NCBI RefSeq assembly: GCF_003014485.1
Contig: NZ_PYGA01000038.1
Location: 1 to 55,383 of the forward strand
DNA from: Murinocardiopsis flavida
Lineage (GTDB): Bacteria > Actinomycetota > Actinomycetes > Streptosporangiales > Streptosporangiaceae
DNA: 55,383 bases
Direction: 5' to 3'
Positions within the stretch are counted from its first letter, which is position 1, and every line of letters begins with the position of its first letter. Of the stretch, positions 33,575 to 47,589 are shown piece after piece. The notes beneath the pieces were generated by a model. That model was not told where the DNA came from and made no database searches. It worked only from the letters and a program-made list of their open reading frames with translations. The translations under genes and the position numbers were made by a program.

Positions 33575-34132
33575 CTAGCGGGGGGTGCGGGCGGCGTGCC
33601 ATTCGGGGGCGAGGACCGACCAGACCTCGGTGTCCTGCCGGACGCCGCGGTAGAGGTAGTTCGCGCGCAGGACCCCCTCGCGGCGCATGCCGAGCCGTTT
33701 GGCGACGTTGATGCTCGGCGTGTTCTCGGCGGACACCAGCCACTCCACCCGGTGGATCCCGCGTTCCCGCACCGCCCAGTCGATGATCACCTCAGCCGCG
33801 CGGGTGGCCAGTCCGCGTCCGGCCGCCGCGGGCTCCAGCCAGCACCCGGCCTCGCAGTTGCCCGCCGCCGCGTTGAAGTCCCGGAAGAGGACGCCGCCGA
33901 CCAGCAGACCGTCGAGCCGGACGCCGTAGACGCGGCCGGTGTCGGCGGCGGCCTTGTCGGCGTAGGACTGGAGCCAGCGCCGCGCGGAGTCGAGGTCGTG
34001 CGCCGCGTCGGGGAGTCCGACGTGGCGGCCGATGAACGCGCGGCCGCGGTCGATGTGCGCGTAGAACTCCTCGGCCTGCCACGGCTCCAGCTGCCGCAAC
34101 TCGGCTCCGTCTCCCAGCGGGACAGCGAACAT
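33575..34132 (-). CDS. GNAT acetyltransferase (RimJ/RimL-like)
   Basis: ATG 34132 behind GGAGGACGAGG gives 185 aa. Motif A is 'GCWLEPAAAGRGLATRAAEV' and motif B 'RVEWLVSAENTPSINVAKRL'; the start 'GAELRQLEPWQAEEFYAHID' is typical of ribosomal-protein Ser/Ala acetyltransferase relatives. It is monocistronic and convergent with the DeoR gene. The substrate is unknown. Confidence 0.9.
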   Translation of the reverse strand: MFAVPLGDGAELRQLEPWQAEEFYAHIDRGRAFIGRHVGLPDAAHDLDSARRWLQSYADKAAADTGRVYGVRLDGLLVGGVLFRDFNAAAGNCEAGCWLEPAAAGRGLATRAAEVIIDWAVRERGIHRVEWLVSAENTPSINVAKRLGMRREGVLRANYLYRGVRQDTEVWSVLAPEWHAARTPR

Positions 34133-34306
34133 CCTCGTCCTCCGCAGCGGTCGTGCACGATGCCAGGATCGTCGCACGCCCCCCGCGCACAGCGGTGTCC
34201 GGCCCCGTGGCCGGAGCGCCCGGGCCCGCGAGCCGCCCCGCCGCGGGGCCCCGCGACCCGCCCCGCCGCGGGAGGCCGTGCGGCGGGGCGGCATCGGAGG
34301 ATGTTC

Positions 34307-36046
34307 CTACCCGCCGGGACGGGGCGCCGCGGCCGGGACCCGGGCGGCGCCGGGACGGGGGCCCGCCGCGGCGGCGATGGCGGCGACCCGCGGGTCGCCG
34401 TCGAACGCCTCGGCCGGCAGGACCGTGTTGCCGGCCAGTTCCACGCCGTCGGGCGCCGCACCGGGGTCGGCGTCCCACACGTTGCCGACGAACGCCACGT
34501 GCTCCAGCGGCGGCGAGACCTCCAGCACCACCGGCGCGTCGGCCCGGTACACGGCGTTGCCCTCGACGGTGACCCACGCGGCGCCGTAGTCGGTGTACAG
34601 GCCGAAGTTGTAGGAGGTGACGGTGTCGCGGACGACGTTGCCGCGCACTAGGGCGCCGTTGTCGCGGGAGTCGCCCTGCGGGCCCGAGATGTAGATCCCG
34701 CCGCCGTCGGCCAGGACCCGCATCGTGTCGTGGACGAGGTTGTGCAGCACCCGTGTGCCGCGCCCCTCGTACACCACGATGCCGTTGTGCGGCACGGTGT
34801 CGACCCTGTTGTGCGCCACGGTGGTGTCGACGGTTCCGGAGACGAGGACGGCGGGCGAACCGCGGTACTCGGCGCCGATGCGGTGGATGCGGTTGTCCTC
34901 GACGCGGTGGCGCCGCGCGCCCTCGCCGATCACCAGTCCGCCGCCGGAGACCTCGGTGATCTCGCTGCCGAGCACGGCGTTGTCGGCCCCGTCGCCGCGG
35001 AACTCCAGCGCGACCGCGCCGAGCCGGGTGAACCGGCAGCCCTCCACCGTGACCCGGCTGGAGTCCTCGACGACCACGTTTCCGGGGATGCTCTCCGCCG
35101 TACCGGGGACGGTCACCTGCCCCTGGCCCTCGGCGAAGGTGACGGTGTGGAGTCCGCCCCCGTTGTAGTAGCCGTTGCCGTGGTAGTGCAGGAACCCGTC
35201 GGGCGTCCCGGGCTGCCGCCAGGTCGCCTCGGCGAAGGTGATGCCGCGGAACGCGACGTCGCCGACACCGCGGGCGTGCAGCAGGGTCTCCAGCACCGGC
35301 ACCACCGCGTCGGCCGGGTCCTCGCCGGGGAGGGGCCGGTAGTGGAGGGCCCCGTCGGCGGTGGCGAAGGTGCCGTCGGTGAGGAAGGCGGGGCTGTTCT
35401 CGGCGGACGTCGGGGAGTCGACGCCGTTGTTGTCGCCGGCGCCGGGGCCGTCCCAGGTGATGACCGAGTGGTAGAGCCGCGCGGCGCGGTCGAACGCGGG
35501 GCTCGCCATCGCGATGGCGGTCGAGTGCGCGTCGCCGGAGATGCGCGCGACCGGGCAGCGCGCCTCCGACCACGGGTAGGCGCCCTGATAGACGAACTCC
35601 ACGTCGCCGTACCAGGACTGCGGCCCGGTGCCCTCGGTGGTGTACCCGGTGTCGTCCCGGACCAGGGTGCCGTCCAGCGGGATCGCGGCCCGTTCGACGC
35701 GGCGCCCGCCGACGTAGAGCTGGCGGGGAGCCGGGCCGGGGACCTCGGCGCGGTGGGTGCCGTCGGCGTCGGCGGCCCACTCGGTGACCGGGCGGCCGCC
35801 GCTGATCACCGCCTCCTCCTGGGCGGCGGTGCCGTAGCCGTGCGCCTGGTAGCAGACTCCGGAGTGCTCGGCCGAGAGGATGAGGGTGTCGGTGAGGCGG
35901 TGGGTGCCGGCGCGGAGGGAGACAACGGTCCCCGGTCCGGCGGCGTCGCGTGCGCGGTGCAGGGTGGCGAAGGGGGCCTCGAACGTGCCCGGTCCCGCGT
36001 CGTCGCCCGCGGGGTCAACGAAGATCATCGATTTCTCGTCGCTCAT
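34307..36046 (-). CDS. right-handed parallel beta-helix carbohydrate-active protein (GH141/lyase-like)
   Basis: ATG 36046 gives 579 aa. It begins with the DUF1565-like motif 'FVDPAGDDAGPGTFEAPFAT' and continues with many PbH1-type coils ('NVVVEDSSRVTVEGCRFTRL', 'HRVEDNRIHRIGAEYRGSPA', 'GTRVLHNLVHDTMRVLADGG'). Proteins with this start and length include GH141-like glycosidases and polysaccharide lyases. No signal peptide is visible, so it would act in the cytoplasm unless an upstream start was missed. It is divergent from the TetR gene at 36101 with a shared operator-like site. Confidence 0.75.
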   Translation of the reverse strand: MSDEKSMIFVDPAGDDAGPGTFEAPFATLHRARDAAGPGTVVSLRAGTHRLTDTLILSAEHSGVCYQAHGYGTAAQEEAVISGGRPVTEWAADADGTHRAEVPGPAPRQLYVGGRRVERAAIPLDGTLVRDDTGYTTEGTGPQSWYGDVEFVYQGAYPWSEARCPVARISGDAHSTAIAMASPAFDRAARLYHSVITWDGPGAGDNNGVDSPTSAENSPAFLTDGTFATADGALHYRPLPGEDPADAVVPVLETLLHARGVGDVAFRGITFAEATWRQPGTPDGFLHYHGNGYYNGGGLHTVTFAEGQGQVTVPGTAESIPGNVVVEDSSRVTVEGCRFTRLGAVALEFRGDGADNAVLGSEITEVSGGGLVIGEGARRHRVEDNRIHRIGAEYRGSPAVLVSGTVDTTVAHNRVDTVPHNGIVVYEGRGTRVLHNLVHDTMRVLADGGGIYISGPQGDSRDNGALVRGNVVRDTVTSYNFGLYTDYGAAWVTVEGNAVYRADAPVVLEVSPPLEHVAFVGNVWDADPGAAPDGVELAGNTVLPAEAFDGDPRVAAIAAAAGPRPGAARVPAAAPRPGG

Positions 36047-36047
36047 G

Positions 36048-36064
36048 TCTACACCGTACACTTT
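36048..36064. promoter_or_regulatory. operator-like TACAC repeats between divergent genes
   Basis: GTCTACACCGTACAC lies 2 bp before the beta-helix start codon and 37 bp before the TetR start. The TACAC half-sites repeat around CG. Similar sites accompany many actinobacterial TetR genes of this type, from memory. It would let the TetR protein control both directions. Confidence 0.5.
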
Positions 36065-36100
36065 GGGAGGGGCAGCGTGAATACGGAAAGGAGCGGGGGA

Positions 36101-37000
36101 ATGGCCGATCCCGAGCGCAGTACCGAACTGCTGTGGGGGGTGGGATCCCGGCGCGGCCTCAGCCTCGACTCGATCGTGCGCGCCGCCGTGGAGCTGGCCG
36201 ACGCCGAGGGGCTGGCGGCGGTGTCGATGCGCCGCCTGGCCGACCGGCTCGGCTTCACCACGATGGCGCTCTACCGGCACATTCCGGGAAAGTCGGAGCT
36301 GCTGGCCCTCATGTGCGACGCGGTCCACGGCGAGAACCACGGCGGGGGCCCGGCGGAGCCCGGCACGGAGGACGGCACAGGGCCCGGCACGGAGGACGGC
36401 GCTGTGCCCGGCGCAGGGCCCGACGGGGAGGGCGGCGGCTGGCGGGACGCGCTGGCGGCCTGGGCCAGGGAGGCGATGGCGCTGCACCGGCGGCACGCCT
36501 GGCTGGCGGAGTCCGACGATGCGCGCCAGGTCCCCGGTCCGAACATCGTGGCCCGCTATGACCGGGGGCTGGGCATCGTCGCCGCCACGGGCCTTGCGCC
36601 CGCGCAGGTCGTCGCGTCGGTGGACCTCGTCGGCGGCTTCGTCGACAGCACGGCGCGGCAGGCGGCAGCGGCGGCGCGCGCCGAAGCGCGCTCCGGTGTC
36701 AGCCACGAGGAGTGGTGGGGCGGCCGCGACTCGCTCTACGCCCACCTGGACCGCTATCCGGCGCTGACCCGCCTGTACCGGGAGAGCGCCTACGACGCGC
36801 CGCTGGACCCCTTCGAGTTCGGCCTGCAACGGGTGCTCGACGGAGTGGCGGCACTCATTCGTGACGAAAGTGAAGACGAAAAAGGGTGTGCGGTGTGCGG
36901 CGCGCCCGTCGAGAGCGGCCCCGCGGGCCGTCCCCGGGACTACTGCTCACGCGCCTGCCGCCAGCGGGCGTACCGCATGCGCAAGGGCCGGCACGGCTGA
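36101..37000 (+). CDS. TetR-family regulator with C-terminal zinc-ribbon-like tail
   Basis: ATG 36101 behind AAAGGAG gives 299 aa. The N-terminal helix-turn-helix ('[20 protein letters not shown]', '[20 protein letters not shown]') is followed by a Gly/Glu/Pro-rich stretch at about 88-108 with '[13 protein letters not shown]' repeats. The TetR_C-type ligand domain comes next. The C-terminus carries four cysteines in CxxC (CAVC) and CxxxC (CSRAC) followed by '[13 protein letters not shown]', a putative zinc-binding, DNA-contacting tail found in some actinobacterial regulators. It probably represses the divergent beta-helix gene. Confidence 0.88.
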   Translation: MADPERSTELLWGVGSRRGLSLDSIVRAAVELADAEGLAAVSMRRLADRLGFTTMALYRHIPGKSELLALMCDAVHGENHGGGPAEPGTEDGTGPGTEDGAVPGAGPDGEGGGWRDALAAWAREAMALHRRHAWLAESDDARQVPGPNIVARYDRGLGIVAATGLAPAQVVASVDLVGGFVDSTARQAAAAARAEARSGVSHEEWWGGRDSLYAHLDRYPALTRLYRESAYDAPLDPFEFGLQRVLDGVAALIRDESEDEKGCAVCGAPVESGPAGRPRDYCSRACRQRAYRMRKGRHG

Positions 37001-37056
37001 CACGGTGGCCGCCCCACCGGTCGCGCCCCGCCGCCCGCCCCGCCGATCGGCCGGGG

Positions 37057-37749
37057 TCACGGCTCGTAGGCGGGCGGGCCGTCCGTCCCGTCGCCGGTGT
37101 CGGAGAGCGCGTCGAAGGCGTGGCGGCGGTGGTCGGCGAACAGGGCGAGGGCCCTTCGGGTGTCGCGGGCGCGCAGGGCGGCGGCGAGGCCGCGGTGCTC
37201 CTTTGCGACGTGGGCCAGGTAGTCCGCGCTGCTCAGGCCGGTGCGGGTCAGCAGGAACAGGTGGACCTGGGAGCGGATCGCCTGCCACGCCTCGAGCAGG
37301 CGCCGGTGCCGGGCCGCGGCGTACACGGCGTCGTGGAAGGCGATGTCGCAGCGCACCATCTCGTGCTCCGACCCGGCGCGGTCCATGCGCTCGACCGCCG
37401 CGTCGATGGCTGCCAGGTCCTCCGGGGCGGCGTGCGCGATCACCCGGCGGACGGCGAGCTGCTCCAGGACGTCGCGCAGGCTGTCGAGTTCGGCGATGTC
37501 CTCGGGGGCGAACCGGGTCACGGTCGCCCCCCGGTGCCAGGCGCTGCGGACGAGCCCTTCGCGCTCCAGCAGCAGCAGGGCCTCGCGCACCGGGCCGCGG
37601 CTGACGTCCAGCTCGCCCGACAGTTCGACCTCGCGCAGCTGCGCGCCGGGGGGATAGGCGCCGCTGAAGATCGCGTCCCTGATGCGGTCGGCCACCTCGC
37701 CGGCCAGGCCCCGGCGGCGTGCGGGGGCCACGCGCACTCGGTCGGTCAT
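37057..37749 (-). CDS. GntR-family regulator (FadR/FCD subfamily)
   Basis: ATG 37749 behind GGAGGAG gives 230 aa. The winged helix is '[20 protein letters not shown]' with '[20 protein letters not shown]'; the all-helical FCD domain has the metal-binding Asp/His pattern '[20 protein letters not shown]'. FCD regulators usually sense carboxylic acids. A palindrome in the 96-bp gap to the divergent VOC gene suggests control of that gene and itself. Confidence 0.92.
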   Translation of the reverse strand: MTDRVRVAPARRRGLAGEVADRIRDAIFSGAYPPGAQLREVELSGELDVSRGPVREALLLLEREGLVRSAWHRGATVTRFAPEDIAELDSLRDVLEQLAVRRVIAHAAPEDLAAIDAAVERMDRAGSEHEMVRCDIAFHDAVYAAARHRRLLEAWQAIRSQVHLFLLTRTGLSSADYLAHVAKEHRGLAAALRARDTRRALALFADHRRHAFDALSDTGDGTDGPPAYEP

Positions 37750-37773
37750 GGGCTCCTCCTCCGTCAATGTCCT

Positions 37774-37785
37774 AATGTTAACATT
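37774..37785. promoter_or_regulatory. GntR-type palindrome AATGTTAACATT
   Basis: This perfect 12-bp palindrome lies 24 bp upstream of the GntR start codon and 60 bp upstream of the VOC start. Further AATGT half-sites flank it (37766-37770 and 37791-37795). FadR-type proteins bind short palindromes of this size. Confidence 0.65.
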
Positions 37786-37845
37786 CAGACAATGTGCGCC
37801 GGGGTGGATTCCGGCGCGCGAGCCGGACGACAGAAAGGTGCGCCC

Positions 37846-38277
37846 ATGACCGCCCCCGATTCTCCGATTCCGCGGTTCCACCTGGCCATGCCGGTGGACG
37901 ACCTGGCGGCCGCCCGCCACTTCTACGGCGAGGTCCTCGGTTTGGAGCAGGGCCGCAGCTCCGACACCTGGGTGGACTGGAACCTGCACGGCCACCAGTT
38001 CGTCACGCACCTGGCACCGGAGCGCGCGCAGCGGATCCACAACCCGGTCGACGGCCACGACGTCCCGGTGCCGCACTTCGGCCTGCTCCTGCCGGTCCCG
38101 GTGTTCCACGAGCTCGCCGACCGGCTGCGCGCGGCCGGGACCACGTTCGTCATCGACCCCTACCTGCGCTTCGAGGGCCGCCCCGGCGAGCAGTGGACCA
38201 TGTTCCTACTCGACCCGGCCGGCAACGCGCTGGAGTTCAAGGCGTTCGCCGACGACTCCCAGGTCTTCGCCGTCTGA
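37846..38277 (+). CDS. VOC-family (glyoxalase/dioxygenase-fold) protein
   Basis: The 143-aa protein starts at ATG 37846 behind GAAAGGTG. It shows the VOC halves '[20 protein letters not shown]' and '[20 protein letters not shown]', ending '[15 protein letters not shown]'. His near the start (FHLAM), the central His (PHFGL) and the Glu near the end (LEFKAF) match the usual metal ligands. The reaction is unknown. It is probably controlled by the divergent GntR regulator. Confidence 0.88.
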   Translation: MTAPDSPIPRFHLAMPVDDLAAARHFYGEVLGLEQGRSSDTWVDWNLHGHQFVTHLAPERAQRIHNPVDGHDVPVPHFGLLLPVPVFHELADRLRAAGTTFVIDPYLRFEGRPGEQWTMFLLDPAGNALEFKAFADDSQVFAV

Positions 38278-38299
38278 GGACCGGCGGCGCGCGCAACGG

Positions 38300-38327
38300 G
38301 CACCGCGCCGCCCCGGCGGCGCGGTGC
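38300..38327 (+). terminator. 13-bp-stem terminator after the VOC gene
   Basis: GCACCGCGCCGCC (38300-38312) pairs perfectly with 38315-38327. The 2-nt centre means a few inner pairs will open into the loop. Confidence 0.7.
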
Positions 38328-38402
38328 GCCGATCCGCCCCCGGGCGGTCGCGTCCGGCGCGCCGGACCCTACGATCGGGTCCGAGAGAAGGCAGGTCTGC
38401 TG

Positions 38403-39062
38403 ATGAGAATCGCAATCCTCGGCACCGGCGAGGTCGCCCAGGTCCTCGCGCCCGCGTTCCTCGACCTCGGACACGAGGTGGTCGCGGGCACCCGCGACCC
38501 TGCGGCCACCGCGGCGCGCAACGCCCCGTTCCGGCGCCTCGCCGACAGCCGTCCAGAGCTGGAACTCGCTGCCTTCGCCCACGCGGTGCAAGGGGCCGGC
38601 ATGGTCGTCAACGCGATCTCGGGGCCGGTCTGCGTCGGTGCGCTCACCCCGCTGGCCGCGGCCCTGGACGGCGTGACCCTCATGGACGTGTCGAGCCCGT
38701 TCGACTTCGCCGAGGGGAAGGCGGACGTCGTGCTCGAACCGGCGAACACCGACAGCCTGGGCGAGCAGATCCAGCGCGCCCTTCCCGGCGCGAAGGTCGT
38801 CAAGACGTTCAACACGCTCTCCGCGGAGATGATGGCGGCGCCGTCCGCCGCCGGGAACGGCGACCACTCCGTCTTCGTCAGCGGCGACGACCCCGCTGCG
38901 AAGGCCGTGGTCGGCGCCCTGCTGCGCTCCCTGGGCTGGCGGGACGTGATCGACCTCGGCGGGATCAGGACCTCCCGCGCCACGGAGATGATGCTGCCGA
39001 TGTGGGTGACGCTCTCCAAGGCCGTGTCGACCCACATGTTCGGCTTCAAGATCATGCGCTGA
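38403..39062 (+). CDS. NAD(P)/F420-binding oxidoreductase (NADPH:F420 reductase-like)
   Basis: The 219-aa protein has a single Rossmann domain: 'MRIAILGTGEVAQVLAPAFL', 'LGHEVVAGTRDPAATAARN' and 'KVVKTFNTLSAEMMAAPS'. The pattern 'VVKTFNT' is shared with bacterial Fno-like and NADP-oxidoreductase coenzyme F420-dependent domain proteins. Whether it binds F420 or only NADPH cannot be read from the sequence. It is monocistronic. Confidence 0.85.
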   Translation: MRIAILGTGEVAQVLAPAFLDLGHEVVAGTRDPAATAARNAPFRRLADSRPELELAAFAHAVQGAGMVVNAISGPVCVGALTPLAAALDGVTLMDVSSPFDFAEGKADVVLEPANTDSLGEQIQRALPGAKVVKTFNTLSAEMMAAPSAAGNGDHSVFVSGDDPAAKAVVGALLRSLGWRDVIDLGGIRTSRATEMMLPMWVTLSKAVSTHMFGFKIMR

Positions 39063-39119
39063 GCCCTCGCCCACCGGACGGCCGGGCGCCGGGCGGTCGG
39101 GCGCCCAGCGGGCGAGGGC
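39063..39119. terminator. bidirectional terminator between convergent genes
   Basis: GCCCTCGCCC (39063-39072) pairs with GGGCGAGGGC (39110-39119). A second G/C hairpin lies inside the loop. It immediately follows the reductase stop and sits 9 bp from the stop of the convergent VOC gene. Confidence 0.75.
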
Positions 39120-39127
39120 CGCCGCCG

Positions 39128-39481
39128 TCAGCCGGTGGGGCCCGCGAAGGCGCCGGTGAAGACGACGCGGTTGCCGTCCGGGTCCTCGAGCGGCAGGATC
39201 CGCGAGGAGCTCGCGTCACTCGGGCCGGGGTGCGCGATCCCCGCCCGGTCCAGATGCGCCACCAGGCCGTCGAGGTCGGACTCGTCCAGCACGACCGCCG
39301 ACTTCCCGGCGCGGTCCGGCTCCGCCCAGACCTGGACGCCGAAGGTGCCGGACAGGTGCCACTCGATCAGGCCGTCCATGGGCCGCGTGTCCGGGCCGCG
39401 GTCGAACAGCAGCGTGTACCACCGTTCCGCCACTGCCAGGTCGTCCACTGCCGCCTGCGCCAATACCCGCGTGATCGTCAT
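39128..39481 (-). CDS. VOC-family protein (short)
   Basis: ATG 39481 behind GGGAGGCGTC gives 117 aa. It has the VOC pattern 'VLAQAAVDDLAVAERWYTLL', 'HLSGTFGVQVWAEPDRAGKS' and 'PLEDPDGNRVVFTGAFAG', in line with PhnB/glyoxalase-like proteins of about 120 aa. No partner gene is apparent. A palindrome lies about 95 bp upstream. Confidence 0.88.
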   Translation of the reverse strand: MTITRVLAQAAVDDLAVAERWYTLLFDRGPDTRPMDGLIEWHLSGTFGVQVWAEPDRAGKSAVVLDESDLDGLVAHLDRAGIAHPGPSDASSSRILPLEDPDGNRVVFTGAFAGPTG

Positions 39482-39572
39482 GACGCCTCCCATGCCGCGG
39501 CCCGGCCGGTTCCGTCGGCGCAGCGGCGAACTGATTGTGAAATGCAACTACATTGAGGCTACTGCCGACCGA

Positions 39573-39585
39573 TTGCATCATGCAA
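39573..39585. promoter_or_regulatory. palindrome TTGCAT-C-ATGCAA upstream of the short VOC gene
   Basis: A perfect 6+1+6 inverted repeat lies in an AT-richer stretch (39535-39590). On the minus strand its TTGCAT arm could double as a -35 box with TAGCCT 18 bp further on. The binding protein is not identifiable. Confidence 0.5.
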
Positions 39586-39810
39586 GTGGTCGGCGGCGGT
39601 TCTGCCGAGCGGCCCGCGCCGCGGCCGCGCCGCGGCGCCGTTGCGGGACGCCGAAGCCCGGGCGCGCCCCACGTCGGTACGGCCGACACGGGTTCAGGCC
39701 GGGGCATAGCGGGAATGAGTGAGCCGCTTCGACAAGGACCGCGCGTCGAGCGGTTTCGGCTCGGGCGGTCCGCATCCTTCGGAGCACGCCGGTACGGGGG
39801 AGTGGTCGTC

Positions 39811-40548
39811 GTGCAGCACGCGGGAATCCTGGCGCACAGCGTCCCCGGCGCCGCGTTGTGCTTCGGGCACTTCTGCGAGACGGCGATGGCCGAACTCGGC
39901 GAGCACGAGCACCCCGACGTCACCATGGACTGCATCGCGATGGGCCGGAGCATGCCCGCGTGGGAGGACGGCGACCACGACGCGGTCCGGGCCGTCCTCG
40001 CGTCGAGCGCGGCCCGCCTCGCCGCAGCGGGCTGCGACTTCTTCGTCTGCCCCGACAACACCGCGCATCTCGCACTGGAGCGGGACGGCGCCGACCTGGC
40101 GCTGCCGGGGCTGCACATCGCCGAGGCCGTGGCCCGGCACGCCGCTGCCGCGGGGTACCGGCGCGTCGGCATCCTCGGCACCCGCTGGACGATGGAGGCG
40201 GACCTGTACCCCCGGGTCCTGGCGGCACACGGGATTTCGGCCGGTGTCCCGGACGCGGCGAGCCGGGACCGGATCCAGGAACTCACCTTCGGCGAGCTGA
40301 CCCACGGACTCTTCACCGACGCCGCCCGCGCCGAGTTCGTGGCCGTCATCCGGGGCCTGGAGGCGGCCGGCTGCGAGGCCGTCGCGCTGGTCTGCACCGA
40401 GTTCCCGCTGCTTGTCTCACCTGCCCAGTCGCCCATCCCCACCCTGGAGTCGACCACGCTGGCGGCCGAAGCCGCGGTCGGGGTCGCCCTCGGCCGGGAC
40501 CCGCTGCCCACCTGGCGCGGCGGTCCGCCCGACGGCGCGGCCGCCTGA
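39811..40548 (+). CDS. aspartate/glutamate racemase-family protein
   Basis: GTG 39811 (GGGGGAG 8 bp upstream) gives 245 aa starting 'VQHAGILAHSVPGAALCFGH', which matches the family's start; ATG 39715 would add 32 residues with no family pattern. The two catalytic cysteines are in 'FFVCPDNTAHLAL' and 'ALVCTEFPLLVSPAQS', each with the expected Asn/Thr or Thr/Glu neighbours. The substrate may be Asp, Glu or another amino acid or hydantoin-like acid. It is not coupled to a neighbour. Confidence 0.85.
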   Translation: MQHAGILAHSVPGAALCFGHFCETAMAELGEHEHPDVTMDCIAMGRSMPAWEDGDHDAVRAVLASSAARLAAAGCDFFVCPDNTAHLALERDGADLALPGLHIAEAVARHAAAAGYRRVGILGTRWTMEADLYPRVLAAHGISAGVPDAASRDRIQELTFGELTHGLFTDAARAEFVAVIRGLEAAGCEAVALVCTEFPLLVSPAQSPIPTLESTTLAAEAAVGVALGRDPLPTWRGGPPDGAAA

Positions 40549-40611
40549 GGGACCGGCGGGCCGCGGCCGCGCAGCCGAATCCGACATTTCGATCGAATTT
40601 GATCGGCGTTA

Positions 40612-40663
40612 TTGACATCAGATCGCCGCAGTGCGGATGATATGCGTGTTTCTGATCAGAAAC
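40612..40663 (+). promoter_or_regulatory. promoter and 16-bp operator of the sugar ABC/LacZ operon
   Basis: TTGACA (40612-40617) and GATGAT (40636-40641) are spaced by 18 bp. The perfect palindrome GTTTCTGATCAGAAAC (40648-40663) covers the expected start site. A second smaller palindrome, TTCGATCGAA, lies about 25 bp upstream of the -35. The arrangement implies a repressor, but no LacI- or ROK-type regulator gene is next to the operon. Confidence 0.65.
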
Positions 40664-40802
40664 GTTCGGATGTTTTCGGACGCTCTGTTTCAGACGCACC
40701 AGGTCTGCCACCGTGAGCACCGGTCGGGCGGCGGACGTGCGGCCGGGCGCCGCGCGTACCCCCACTCCGGCCGTGCCCCGGCCCCCGGAGTCTGGAGGAC
40801 GC

Positions 40803-42133
40803 ATGGCCCGACTGTCGCGCCGCAACCTTCTGCGGGCCGGTGTCGGAGCGGGCGCGGTGGCCGCACTGGCCGGGTGCGGGACGGGGGCCCGCCCTGCCGG
40901 CCAGCCGCCGCTCATCCCGCGCGCCGGGCCCGGCGAGACCGTGCACCTCACCTACTGGTCGTGGCTGAAGGACTTGCAGCGCGTCTGCGACGTCTGGAAC
41001 GCGGCGCACCCCCGCGTCCAGGTCGAGGCCGTGTGGTCGCAGCCCGGCAACGACGGCGGCTACCAGTCGATGTTCTCGGCACTCGCAGCAGGGGGCGGGC
41101 CCGACATCGCGCAGATCGAGATGCGGCAGATCCCCGCGTTCATGCTCGTCAACGGCCTCGTCGACCTGTCGCGCTACGGGTTCGACCGCCACGCGGACAA
41201 GTACGATCCCACGCTTGTCAGCCAGGTCGGCTTCAACGGCGGCGTCTACGGCGCCCCCCAGGACTCCGGGCCCTGCGCGTTCTTCCACCGCTCCGACCTC
41301 CTCGACGAGATCGGCGCCGAACCGCCCGGCACCTGGCAGGAGTGGACCGACCTCTCGGCGGAGTACCGCGCCGCCGACCGCTACCTCGAATGCTTCTACG
41401 TCAGCGACACCTCGCTCTTCGCCGCCATCGCGGCCCAGGCGGGGGCCGCCTGGTTCCAGATCGACGGCGACCGGTGGGCGGTCGACCTCACCGACGACGC
41501 CACCATGATGGTCGCCGAGCACTTCGACAGGGCCATCGAGCGGGACCTGGTCGAGACCTCGCTGGGGATGTTCTCCCCCGGCTGGTTCGCCGCCGCGGCC
41601 GACGGCAGGATCGGCGCGATCACCTGCGCGTCGTGGGCCGACGCGCTCATCCAGGGCACCGGGGGCACCGAGGGCCTGTGGCGGGTGGCGCCCATGCCCA
41701 CCTGGTCCGGCACCGGCTACGGCTCCACCCAGCTCGGCGGGTCGACGGCCGCCGTCCTCGCCAACTCCGCGCACCCGCAGGAGGCCCTGGACTTCAGCGT
41801 GTGGATGACCACCGACCCCGCGGGGATCGACGCGATGATCGAGCACTCCGGCATCGGCTGGACACCGGCGCCCGACCACATCGGGACCCGGCGGCGGCAG
41901 GCGTCGGAGTTCTTCGGCGGGCAGCGCTACAACGAGGAGGTCTTCGTTCCCGCGTCGCGGCGGCAGAACCCCGACTGGATCTGGAGCCCCGTTGTCCAGC
42001 AGGTCTTCGACAACCTTGCCGACAACTTCCGGCGCCGGCTCACCGGCGAGATCACCCTCATGGAGGCGTGCGCCCGCACCGAGCGGGACACGGTGCGGAT
42101 GCTCCGCGACAAGGGCCTGAGCGCGAGGTCGCT

Positions 42134-42137
<4 letters not shown>
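40803..42137 (+). CDS. sugar ABC transporter substrate-binding lipoprotein
   Basis: ATG 40803 behind GGAGG gives 444 aa with a Tat/lipoprotein signal (RRNLLRAGVGAGAVAALAGC), so Cys 20 should be lipidated at the outer membrane face. It is an extracellular solute-binding protein family 1 member ('VHLTYWSWLKDLQRVCDVWN', 'SALAAGGGPDIAQIEMRQIP'). It is the first gene of a four-gene operon, and its stop overlaps the next start (GTGA). It probably binds a galactoside delivered to the adjacent beta-galactosidase. Confidence 0.9.
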
Positions 42138-47012
<4,875 letters not shown>

Positions 47013-47060
47013 ACCGCGGCGTGCGGCAGGGCCGCGCGGCCGCGGGCTCCCGCCGCCGGG

Positions 47061-47450
47061 TCACCGGCGCGCCCCGGCCGCGCAGCCGATGCAGGTCCGC
47101 GCCGCGGGGCGGGCGTCCAGCCGCGCCGCCGCGATCGGCCCGCCGCAGCGCTCGCACGTCCAGTACGCGCCGTCGCGCAGCCGCTCGGCGGCGCGGTCGA
47201 GGCCGGCGAGTTCGCGGCGGACGTGGTCGCGCATCGCGGTGAGGCGCTCGCGTTCGTAGGCGAGGGTGGAGCCCTCGGGGTCGTGCTCGTCGTCGTTGTT
47301 GGTGAACGCGGCCGCCGCGACGACGGCGTCCCACTGCCGCTCCAGGTTCGCCGCCAGCTCGGCGGCCTCGGCCCGTGCGGCGCGGATGCGCTCGGCCGCC
47401 GCGCGCTGCTCGGCGGCGGGGCGGTCCGGGCGGTTCGCGGCGTCGTCCAT
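47061..47450 (-). CDS. DksA/TraR-family zinc-finger protein
   Basis: ATG 47450 gives 129 aa; an upstream ATG at 47483 has no better ribosome site. A coiled-coil N-terminal half leads to 'YWTCERCGGPIAAARLDARP' and 'RTCIGCAAG', the CxxC...CxxC zinc finger of the family. Actinobacterial members are usually small cytoplasmic proteins of unknown role, possibly binding RNA polymerase as DksA does. Confidence 0.9.
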   Translation of the reverse strand: MDDAANRPDRPAAEQRAAAERIRAARAEAAELAANLERQWDAVVAAAAFTNNDDEHDPEGSTLAYERERLTAMRDHVRRELAGLDRAAERLRDGAYWTCERCGGPIAAARLDARPAARTCIGCAAGARR

Positions 47451-47589
47451 GGTGCCCACCACGGTGGCACACGCGGGGGACACATTCGCGGCCCGCCCGA
47501 ACGCGGCGGCCCGCCCGAACGCGGTGCCAGGCCGAACGCGGTGCCCGGTCGGCCCGGCCCGGCGGCGCCCGCGCCGGGCCGACCCGCGG

